This document shows, in pieces, positions 1 through 7,929 of a stretch of 8,461 nucleotides of DNA; position 1 is the stretch's first letter; the number at the start of each line of letters is the position of its first letter. Position numbers and translations under genes: made by a program. The stretch comes from an uncultured bacterium (GTDB lineage: Bacteria; Patescibacteria; JAEDAM01; Absconditabacterales; Absconditicoccaceae): positions 1 to 8,461 of the forward strand of contig CALFEN010000197.1 of NCBI GenBank assembly GCA_937950065.1. The letters are read 5' to 3'. Under the pieces are notes generated by a model. That model made no database searches. It worked only from the letters and a program-made list of their open reading frames with translations, and was not told the DNA's origin.

Positions 1-23
1 ATTTAAAATTTAATAAAATTATA

Positions 24-500
24 ATGAAAAGTATATTGAATACTATTAAGCATTGAGCGATATTTGGGGTTTCAGCACTTATTATTCTTTGCGGATGATT
101 ATATGTGTTTCTCAAAGCCCGGCAAACTACTAATCCATTATTAAGTGATACTAATCCATGAGCATTGTATGTAAATACAAATGAGACATTGACCGCTGCC
201 AAATGGAATACTTTGGTAGGTAATATGGCTTGAATAAAAATAAAAATTTACACTGGCACAACAGCAGCAGCAGACAGTACAACGTTTGTGCACGGACTGG
301 ATTGGGATAAAATATTATCTCTACAATGTGAAGTAAAATATAGCGGGACAACATATTATCCTTTGACTTATTATCTATATGATTGATCTCAAAATGCTCG
401 CATAACAGTATTTAATGCTACAAATGTAACTATTAATCACGTAAATGCTACGGGATATAGAAGTCAGCCGTATAGATGCGTGGTGATGTACACAGATTAA
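24..500 (+). CDS. Membrane-anchored exported protein of unknown function (code 25)
   Basis: I do not recognise this 158-residue protein. Read with TGA as glycine (five TGA codons), it has a short basic N-terminus, one hydrophobic segment at about residues 12-31, then a Thr/Asn/Tyr-rich, probably beta-stranded outer region. That region has two cysteines (C102, C152) that could form a disulfide and several N-x-T sites (NAT, NVT, NAT at about 131-144). The segment around 55-66 (LTAAKWNTLVGN) resembles a linker I associate with phage-tail-fibre-like and pilin-like surface proteins; this is an impression, not a family match. The N-terminus has a glycine at residue 11 just before the hydrophobic stretch, like a prepilin peptidase site, but lacks the usual Glu at +5. 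ATG 24 is the first start in the window. No in-frame stop lies upstream of it, so a start outside the window is possible. It converges on the methyltransferase gene. Confidence 0.82.
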
Positions 501-513
501 AAAATTATTTAAT
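496..513. terminator. AT palindrome between convergent stop codons, possible weak bidirectional terminator
   Basis: ATTAAA (496-501) and TTTAAT (508-513) are perfect inverted arms around a 6-base loop, and the element spans both TAA stop codons of the convergent genes. Transcripts leaving on the minus strand meet a run of six pyrimidines that are mostly T. The stem is all A/T and short, so this is a weak candidate. It is listed because nothing else in the 4-base gap could end either transcript. Confidence 0.2.
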
Positions 514-1977
514 ATACTTGTTTCTGATCATTCAGTTTACTATTTTTCCTACGCCAAGTCCGTAGCCGTTTCGTTTTAATACCACAAATTCAGAGCTCGA
601 ATTGTATTTTCATCAGGAAACTTCGTCTAAACTTATCTCTTCTCAAAGAGCATACTTTTGTGAAATTATTTCATCTAATTCTACAAAATTTTTGGAGGCT
701 GTATTTCCGAGTATGCTGCCCAAACCATGTAAAGGCAAGAGTTTCCCGTCTTCATAGGTTTTTAAAATAGGGATTCAGATTCTTTCTATATGCATCAGAT
801 CTTTTATTTCCAAAAATTTGGGAGATACTAAATATACCTGATTTCTTGTTGAAACAAAAAAATGTGCAGTTTCAATTGTTTTGATACCAAACTCTTGGGA
901 TAGATAATTTAAAATTTTTTTCTGCAAACTATTTGAGAAGTCTATTTTAAAAGGATTTTTGGGATAAAGTCTACTTTCTTTGCTGACAAGTTTTTCTGTA
1001 GTATCTTTTTTGACTATTTTACTTATAAAAAATCATCAAGTCTTTTGGATGTGAGGCCAAAATCTTGCAACTTTTTGAGTATCTTCCGAATTGAGTATTT
1101 GTTCGTCATTGTAATATCATATTCATGATGATTTGTTTTTTATTTCAATATTTACAAGTTCTACACTGCTACCAAAAAAATCTAATATTTTTTTGAGATT
1201 TCATTCGTTTTCTATAGGATTTAATGTACAAGTAGAAAAAATTATATTACCTCATGGTTTAGTAGCTTTGATAGCGCTGACCAATAGCTGGAACTGTGTT
1301 CCTGCAATTTTCTTGATTTCTTCTATCCTCCACGCACTCAACGCAAAATCAGATTTAAAACCTGTTCATTCACCAGAACATGGAGCATCTACTAAGACAG
1401 CGTCAAATATTTCTCCAAGATTTTTGCCAAAACTAAATCAGTTAAAACTTGTGATAATATTGTTGTAAATTCACATTCTGCTAATGTTGTGTGCCAGTGC
1501 CAAAATTCTTGTTTTGTTTACATCGTTGGAAACTACAAGACCTGGTTTGTTTCTATTCTTCATCATAAGGTAATCTCATATCTGTGTAGTTTTGCCTCAT
1601 GGAGCAGCACTAATATCCAGAACCAATCAATTTTCTACAATATCAAGAAATTTTACACTCATACCTGCAGCAATTTCTTGGATATAAAAAAATCAACTTT
1701 GATGTAAAAAAGTTTTACCCAGAGGTATTTCTAGATTTTCCCTGTCTATATAAAAAAGATCTGTTTCAGTTTTATCCTCAAATTCAAAATCAGGTTTTGT
1801 TAACTTCCATCATCGTTTGCTGGTAATTTCTATAAAATCTCTAGTTGAAATTTTATTCAAATTTATTTTTATGCTTTTTTTGAGTGGCATTTGACAAAAT
1901 TCCAAAAAATGATCAATTTCATTTTCGTTTGACAGGAATTTTTTTAGCTGGTCTATGTATCTTTCGTTTACTCACAT
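505..1977 (-). CDS. rsmF: 16S rRNA (cytosine-C5) methyltransferase, RsmF/NOL1-NOP2-Sun family
   Basis: This 490-residue protein (about 20 TGA glycines) is a SAM-dependent RNA m5C methyltransferase acting in the cytoplasm on ribosomal RNA. An N-terminal domain (about 1-100) precedes the Rossmann methyltransferase core. SAM motif I is VLDISAAPGGK at 119-129. Motif IV is DAPCSGEG at 197-204 with C200, the product-release cysteine. Motif VI is STCTLNP at 248-254 with C250, the catalytic nucleophile. A segment near 293-305 (RFWPH..KTGGFF) matches the end of the core. The C-terminal ~100 residues fit the PUA-like RNA-binding domain of RsmF (LPLHGLG..., KYALGEEI, GYGLGVGKIVNG, RNKYIK), and the length matches E. 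coli RsmF (479). In E. coli this enzyme modifies C1407; the target here is inferred, and an RsmB-like specificity is the alternative. The start is the only ATG after an in-frame TAA at 1984-1986. The gene is divergent from recX. Confidence 0.92.
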
Positions 1978-1982
1978 TCAGA

Positions 1983-2010
1983 TTTATATTATAAATATTA
2001 AAAATATCAA
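1983..2010 (-). promoter_or_regulatory. Candidate promoter of the methyltransferase gene
   Basis: On the minus strand TTGATA (2010-2005), a 16-base spacer and TATAAA (1988-1983) each match the sigma-70 hexamers at 5 of 6 positions. The -10 box ends five bases before the ATG, so the transcript would be leaderless or nearly so. A second -10-like TATATT at 2014-2009 would leave a ~25-base leader but has no good -35. In DNA this AT-rich, chance matches are common. Confidence 0.3.
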
Positions 2011-2072
2011 TATAATTTATCCAAAAATATATTAAAATCAAATCAATTTTAGCAAAAAACTATATCTTTGAT

Positions 2073-2100
2073 TTGCAAAATATCAAATTATCTTTAAAAT
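2073..2100 (+). promoter_or_regulatory. Candidate recX promoter with overlapping inverted repeat
   Basis: TTGCAA (2073-2078), a 16-base spacer and TAAAAT (2095-2100) lie 33 bases upstream of the recX ATG. This matches the spacing and -10 sequence of the better promoter at 2566-2593. Inverted arms TTTGAT (2067-2072) and ATCAAA (2082-2087) overlap the -35 and could be an operator. I saw no LexA-type box. The rest of the 1978-2133 intergenic DNA is AT-rich with no other feature I can support. Confidence 0.33.
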
Positions 2101-2133
2101 ATTATATTTAACACATTACTATATTTCAAAATA

Positions 2134-2562
2134 ATGTCCGATAAATGTCTGGATTATGCAATGCATTATATATATCGCTTTCCCAAAACAGAAAAAGAAT
2201 TAAGAATTCAACTTTTAAAAAAATGATTCAGCGATGAGGAGGCAGATTTTGTGATTTCTAATCTTAAAGAAAAATGATATGTAGATGATAGAAAATTTGC
2301 TGAAGCTTATATAAATTCAGAGCTTTCAAAAAAATGAAAACCGATTATAGTCATAAAATCAAAACTTCTGTCCAAATGAATAAAGAGAAATATCGTCGAT
2401 GATGTTTTGGATAAAGAACAAGAAAACATTGATGAGGCTACTTCTAATGCAATTAGAAAAGACATTGAAAAGATGAAGAAAAAAGGACTTGAATGATTTG
2501 ATATAATCCAAAAACTTCTTTCCAAATGATATACGATGAGGGACATAAAGAAAGTCATATAA
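2134..2562 (+). CDS. recX: Regulatory protein RecX
   Basis: This 142-residue protein (six TGA glycines, five of them after a lysine AAA codon) looks like RecX, the small helical protein that binds RecA filaments and limits RecA activity in homologous recombination and strand exchange. The family pattern is clear in the first repeat: ALxYL-like helix (LDYAMHYIYRFPKTE), EL...LLKKGF at 22-32, then DEEADFVISNLKEKGYVDD at 34-52, followed by the conserved RKFAEAYI. A second and third helical repeat follow (KLLSKGIKRNIVDDVL; then IIQKLLSKGYTMRDIKKVI at the end). The length is at the short end of the family (about 140-260), consistent with a compact three-repeat form. No recA lies in the window. An in-frame TAA at 2095 bounds the start. 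ATG 2134 has no Shine-Dalgarno, only AAAATA before it. Confidence 0.9.
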
Positions 2563-2565
2563 AAT

Positions 2566-2593
2566 TTGACAAAAAAAATTTTTTATTTAAAAT
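2566..2593 (+). promoter_or_regulatory. Sigma-70-like promoter of the pilus assembly cluster
   Basis: TTGACA (2566-2571) is a perfect -35 box. After 16 bases comes TAAAAT (2588-2593), a 5/6 match to the -10 box. It begins four bases after the recX stop and lies 32 bases upstream of the first cluster gene, giving an expected leader of about 26 bases. It is the best promoter match I see in the window and would drive the four genes from 2626 to 7929 as one unit. Confidence 0.55.
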
Positions 2594-2625
2594 TTAATTA
2601 AAATTTACTTACAAATAAAAATACA

Positions 2626-3864
2626 ATGTTGGACGAACAAAAAAATTTACTTATGAATGAACTCAAGAACTCTCAAACGGAAGAGTCGGAAGAGCAAGAG
2701 TATATCATAAAAGAGAGAGATAAAAGATTTAAAGAATACAATAAATTAGTAATTATCTTTGCTATAGCATTTCTTTTCGTTTTATTTTTTGCTTTGGACT
2801 ATCTAAAATATACTAATTTAATATCAGGCACTAGTACACTTTCAGAGGATAAACAATTTGAAGAAGACTTTAAAGATAAAAAGAATCAATATCTTTCCTG
2901 GATGTGAATAGAAAATCAGAAATGAATAAATGACGAATTAACTGTAAATTTTGATGCGACTTCTGGAGACGTTATAAAAAATACAATAGTTGAATATGTT
3001 AATAATTTAGATATCCCTTATGCAGAAAAGAAAGAAAATACAGAAAAAGCTCTTACTTCTTTAGCTTCAAAACTAAAAGAGAATGATACAGTTATAGAAA
3101 AAATAAACACAGATATTTGAACTTATTGATTTTTACCAAAGGACTTAAACGATATTGTGTCTGATAGTTCTATACAAAGATCTATACTTTCAGTGGAATG
3201 AATAAAATTTTATACAGCTATGGATATCTTTTCAAGATTGCCTTCATTCAGAGAATCTCTGTCTACTATGATTTGAGATACTCCAGACAAAATAAAATCT
3301 TCTTTGACTTATTTCTTGTCAAAGTGAGATACTGATATTCAAAAATATGTAGACTACTGTTATCTAAATCCTTATGAAACATCTTGGGATTGTCCAGAAT
3401 TTAATGATTTTGACAACTATTATAATAGACTAAAAGCAAGTAAAGAGGATAATGGATATAAAACTTTTAACACAACAGTATTTAAAAGAGTAATATACTA
3501 TATAGAACAAAAACTCGAATATGAGAAACCAGCCAAACTTGCTATAGTAATGAATAGTCTTGATCCTGTAAAAAATAGTATTCAATTTACGGTCTCTATA
3601 AATACCCTAAAAGATGATGAAAACAAACTATTTCAAGAATGAATGACAAGTCCTCATATAGATATAGTTAGTTTGTTTGTTTCTTTACTTAGAGAAAGTT
3701 ATCTGATATTATGATCAAAGACAGATTTTAACGATGTAACTGTAAACGAACAAAAAGATACTATTTGAAACCAACAAATTTCTTTTAATAATTCAAAATT
3801 TGAATTTGATGTCCCTGTCCAAAAATCTGTAGAAAGAGAAATATATGATTATGTTTATAAATAA
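2626..3864 (+). CDS. Single-pass membrane protein of the type IV pilus cluster, function unknown
   Basis: This 412-residue protein (ten TGA glycines) is not a family I recognise. A highly charged, acidic cytoplasmic tail (about 1-40, likely helical) leads into one membrane helix at about 41-58, followed by a ~350-residue outer domain rich in helices. The outer domain contains a C-x10-C pair (C245, C256), probably a disulfide loop. Near residues 305-325 a beta-like strand (SIQFTVSINTL) is followed by a helix, then the protein ends after a FEFDVP segment. Its position two genes upstream of pilB and its topology (short cytoplasmic tail, one helix, outer domain) fit the role of PilN or PilO, which link the pilus motor to outer parts. 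That is inference from context, and at 412 residues it is about twice the usual PilO length. It shares this layout with the next gene. The start follows ATACA with no Shine-Dalgarno. Confidence 0.88.
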
Positions 3865-3899
3865 AAATAGACAAATTTAAAAAATTAAATAAAATAACA

Positions 3900-5471
3900 A
3901 TGAGCCAAAAAGATAATAAGAAAAATAAGAATGAAGCTCTGGAAAAAATACTAAAAATTATTTCAGATAAAACAAAAATGTTGTTGGGAAGTCCATTCAA
4001 ACTTTTTAAAGTCCTGATAATAATTTTTGTGTTGGAGGTATTGGTAATAGTTTGAATTTTTGTGTATGTTTATTTCAGAAATTTAGATTTAAATAATCAA
4101 TCTCAAAGTCTTTTAGATATTACAGAAGATGAAAAAATTAATTATTGATTATTGGAAAAGGATTTTACAAATAAAATTAATGCAAATAGTTTAGATTGAC
4201 TTATAAGCTATTTTAATGAGCAGCTTGTAACAAAAAATAAATTAAGTGATTCTTTTGATAAAATGCAAGTTTCTTATAATTATTTTTTAAAAAATATTTT
4301 TTTACCATCTCTAAATATTTGGTATGATCCATACATTAGAGATTATAACTTAAGTATATATTGAGGAGCCTATATTCAAAAAAATCCTTTTGTTGATATC
4401 AACTTGATGAGGAAATGGTGAGATTTTTTTAAAAAGGTCGATGGAGGATTACCATTCAATGATATAAAAAATATTAAAATATGATGATTAACTGAAGATC
4501 AAAATGGTTATGTAAAAATAAAAATTTCAGTTGACTTCACAGCGAACCAGAGGCGTTCATTTTTGATGCTTGTAGACAAGCTTTCTATATCATCAAACAA
4601 AAGAAATATATCCTTAATCACTGAATTTACTTCCGATCTTTGGAATACCATAAGAGAAGAAAAATCTAAAGAATTGGAATCTCTTGCAAAATCTAAATTC
4701 CCTGATAAGAAAAAATTTACAGAAGATGATATTAATTTAACGCTTTGAGAACAAATGTATAATTGGGTACAGAGTTATTGCTGAAATGAGTATACAGATG
4801 TAGAAAAAGCCACTTGTAAGAAGAAATATGAAAAAGCTCCTTTTGGGAAATTGATAACTCAAAAGGTTATAGAAGATACTATAAAGACTTCTGCAGATTG
4901 TAACATTAATAATTGATCAAGTATAACTAGTGATTGTTATTTCAAATTTAGAGATAAATTTAGAGATATCCCTTTCTTGGCTTATAGTATATGAGAAAAT
5001 AATAATAATAACGATAAGCCTAATTTGTTAAAGAAATTTTATTTTGATATCCCTCCAGCATTAAATATTACAAAATTTACATTCAGTAAATGAGAAAAGA
5101 CTTGAATATCTGATGATCAAAATCAATATAAATGAGTTATAGAACTAGAGATATATGGAAGGGATTTGTCTGATCAAGATATATCTGATATACAATGACG
5201 TTTGGGATCTCAATGTTATTCTTCAGGAACAAATTTAACATTGGAATTAGCTATGCAAAAGATTGATCAAAGATTATCTGATATAGCTCAAAAAAAATCA
5301 GGAACAGATGCTGACTTTAATAGTAATACACTTAGAGACCTTACAGATTTAAAATGAGTCTTTACAGATATTCAATCCAAGTATGGGGAATTATCTCATT
5401 ATCAAAAAGCAATTAAAGCTTTTGAAATCTATAGAATGCTAAACGATTGAAATCTTTGTAAAACAAAATAA
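3900..5471 (+). CDS. Large single-pass membrane protein of the type IV pilus cluster, function unknown
   Basis: This 523-residue protein (17 TGA glycines) was not recognised. A Lys-rich cytoplasmic tail (1-36) is followed by one membrane helix at about 37-59 and a large outer domain. Residues from about 205 (YVKIKISVDFTANQRRSFL, then a helix) show the strand-helix pattern seen in the ferredoxin-like folds of PilN/PilO, and a similar strand comes near 410 (GVIELEIYG after FYFDIPP at ~381). Six cysteines lie outside the membrane: C294/C306 and C334/C346 are both C-x11-C pairs 40 residues apart, and C439 and C520 lie near the end. They suggest disulfides in an exported domain. The gene starts 35 bases after its neighbour and ends 20 bases before pilB, so it is very likely co-transcribed and acts with the pilus machine, perhaps in the place of PilN/PilO. 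The evidence for that role is position and topology only. Confidence 0.88.
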
Positions 5472-5491
5472 TTTATTTTGTAAAAAAAAAT

Positions 5492-6820
5492 ATGGCAGAT
5501 ACTACAAAATTTGTGAAATGATTGGAAGACGCTATTATACAGGCAGATACTATAAAAATATTTGATAATCTGCTTACTATATGAGTAGAAATGTGATCTT
5601 CAGATATACATATAGAACCTTTTGAAAATTATTCTAGAATAAGACTTAGAATAGATTGAATATTACAGGAACTTACACAATACCCAAAAAATATCCATGA
5701 AAGTATTATTGCGAAGTTTAAAATAGAATCATGACAGATGAGGCCTGATGAAAAAAGACAGCCTCAAGATGCTCGTGTGTCTACTGTGACTCTTACCGAT
5801 AAAGAAATTGACCTTCGTGCAAATACTCTGCCTACTATATGGTGAGAAAAACTTGTAATGCGTATTGTAGATAAATCAAAAAAGATTCCTCCATTGGAAG
5901 TGCTCGGTATAGAATGAGTAAATAATCAACTTTTGTTTGAAAATATAAATATGCCAAATGGTATCGTGCTTACTACATGACCTACATGATCAGGTAAGTC
6001 TACTACTCTTTATGCTGCACTTTCAGATTTAAATAATGTAGACGTGAATATTACTACTTACGAAGATCCAGTAGAAAATAAAATGGATTGACTTAATCAG
6101 TCTCAAGTTCGTGCGGATATATGATATACATTTGCCCATTGACTTAGGGCTGCTCTTAGACAGGATCCTGACATCATAATGGTGTGAGAAATTCGTGACT
6201 GGGAGACATTGGAAACTGCTATGGAAGCTGCTATGACATGACACTTGGTGTTTTCTACTATCCATACAAACTCTGCAGCTGAAACTATTACAAGAATGAT
6301 GAATATGGGGGCAAAACCTTATATGATTGCTTGAACGTTTAATCTTGTAATGGCGCAGAGACTTTGAAGGAAGATCTGTAGTCATTGTAAAGAATATGTG
6401 AATGTCCAGGAAAAAGATCCTGTACATTATAGTAACGCAAAAAATGTTTTATCCAAGATGGACAAAGAACTTCTCCAAAAAGAGTTAATTCTTAGGAAAA
6501 TAAGTATAGAAGAATGCTGGTCTCCATTTGTTAAAGAATGAAGGATGGCTATATGAAGCGGTAAAGATCCTGCAACATGATGAGTCTGTCCTATCTGTGG
6601 ATGAAGCGGATACAAATGAAGAGTTTGACTTGTAGAAATGCTAGAATTCTCTGATGATGTAAAGAATCTACTTTTGCAGTGAAAAACAGCATTTGAAATA
6701 GAGGAATATGGTCTAAAAAAATGAATGATAAATCTTGAAAGAGATTGAATATTCAAAGCTATAGCTTGAAATACCACATTAGAAGAAGTTTATAGATTAA
6801 CTAAACATAAAAAATATTAA
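5492..6820 (+). CDS. pilB: Type IV pilus assembly ATPase PilB (GspE family)
   Basis: This 442-residue cytoplasmic ATPase powers pilus extension by turning the PilC platform as a hexamer. All key motifs are intact when TGA (27 codons) is glycine: N2-domain SDIHIEP at 37-43, Walker A GPTGSGKST at 163-171, Asp box TYEDPVE at 189-195, Walker [15 protein letters not shown] at 223-236, His box [11 protein letters not shown] at 251-261, and the zinc tetracysteine (C296, C299, C366, C369) followed by GGSGYKGRVG. The tetracysteine and the absence of retraction-type features favour PilB over PilT. Typical PilB proteins are about 560 residues. This one starts directly at the N2 domain and lacks the N-terminal MshEN (N1) region, which in many homologues binds cyclic di-GMP. 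The two CxxC pairs are 66 residues apart, longer than I expect. The start ATG follows a run of A with no Shine-Dalgarno. Confidence 0.97.
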
Positions 6821-6837
6821 AATAACACAAAACAAAA

Positions 6838-7929
6838 ATGGTACAAGCAATAAAAAAAACATGATTTACATGAAAAATCGAAATAAACTTTAATAAACCT
6901 TGACTAAAAAATAAGGTATCTTTTTTTAGACTTATGGCGATTACTCAAAAAGCTGGTCTTGGTATTAGAGATTCGGTTTTGACTATATTAAAATCTGAAA
7001 ATCATATATGAATGAGAAGGATTTTGGAGGATATAGTTGCTCATGTAAATAAATGACTTACTTTGGCTGTAGCCATGGAAAAGCATTCATATTTTTTTGG
7101 ACTTGAAGAAATAGAACTTATCAGGTCTTCAGAGACAATATGAAATATGCCCGAAACGTTAGAAGAAATATCAAAAGAACTAGAAAATTTTCAGAAAATT
7201 AGAGCGAAATTAAAAAACGCACTTACATATCCTACTGTTATTATTATATTTGCGATTATAGCAGTTATAATTTTGCTTATAAAAGTTATTCCAGTTATAG
7301 TTAGTATATTCCCTGATAAAGATAAATTACCGGCTGTTACAAAGCTTATGCTATTTATTTCCGGGTTTATACAAAGTTCCGGATATCTTTTGGCTATATT
7401 TGTAGTATTAGCTGTGTTATGATACAAATTTTGCTATTCTATGTTGTTGCCATTTAAAATAATGATGGATAATGTTTTCTTGAAACTGCCTATAATATGA
7501 ATGTTTGTAAGAAGCTTCAATCTTTATAGATTCTCAAAACTTTTGTGAGATTTTTATAATGCATGAGTTAGTCCTATAGTTGCTTTACATCAGATTTCAG
7601 ATATCCTAAAAAATTATCATTACCAGCAAAAATGTCAAAATATTAGAAAAGATTTGGAAATGTGATTGAGATTTCAGGATTCGATAGAATGATCACGGCT
7701 TTTTGACCCCATCCTTACACAGATTATATGAGTATGAGAAGATACTTGAGATATTGGTGAAGTTCTAAACAAAATGGCAGATTTTTATAGGGATGAGATA
7801 GACTACAAACTGGAATGAGCGATGAAAATGATTGAACCTTTACTGATGTGATTTGTTGCCATAATAGTTTGAGTTGTAGTCGCTTCCGTATTCTTGCCTA
7901 TGGCTGATTTGATATGAGAAATACAGTAA
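6838..7929 (+). CDS. pilC: Type IV pilus inner-membrane platform protein PilC (GspF family)
   Basis: This 363-residue polytopic membrane protein (19 TGA glycines) is the platform on which PilB acts to feed pilins into the fibre. It has the two-repeat GspF layout. Cytoplasmic half one (about 27-125) carries FFRLMAITQKAGLGIRDS and SSETIGNMPETLE. Next come KLKNALTYP and a membrane helix (131-152), a second helix at about 183-200, cytoplasmic half two (about 225-328) with NAGVSPIVALH and the signature GVGEDTGDIGEVL at 298-310, and a last membrane helix (336-355). The length is slightly below the usual ~400 because the N-terminal extension is short. It starts 17 bases after pilB, the standard pilB-pilC order, though pilT is not between them as it often is. 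Downstream is a gene-free stretch, so this is probably the last gene of the unit. The start follows ACAAAA with no Shine-Dalgarno. Confidence 0.96.

Noticed and set aside
1133..1707. Plus-strand reading frames of 111 and 72 codons
   Set aside because: They are antisense to the methyltransferase gene, whose motifs I, IV and VI lie exactly in this stretch on the minus strand.
2626..3864. Pseudogene or stop-codon readthrough explanation for the many in-frame TGA codons
   Set aside because: TGA is never frameshifted, is spread evenly through seven genes and sits on conserved glycines, while TAA and TAG are absent inside the frames. This fits recoding, not decay.
6029..6777. Minus-strand reading frames of 132 and 116 codons
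   Set aside because: They lie antisense to pilB, whose complete motif set in the plus strand accounts for the DNA.
7147..7422. 91-codon plus-strand frame bounded by TGA codons, as a separate small membrane protein
   Set aside because: It is an internal piece of pilC; the flanking TGA codons are glycines and the frame continues on both sides with GspF motifs.
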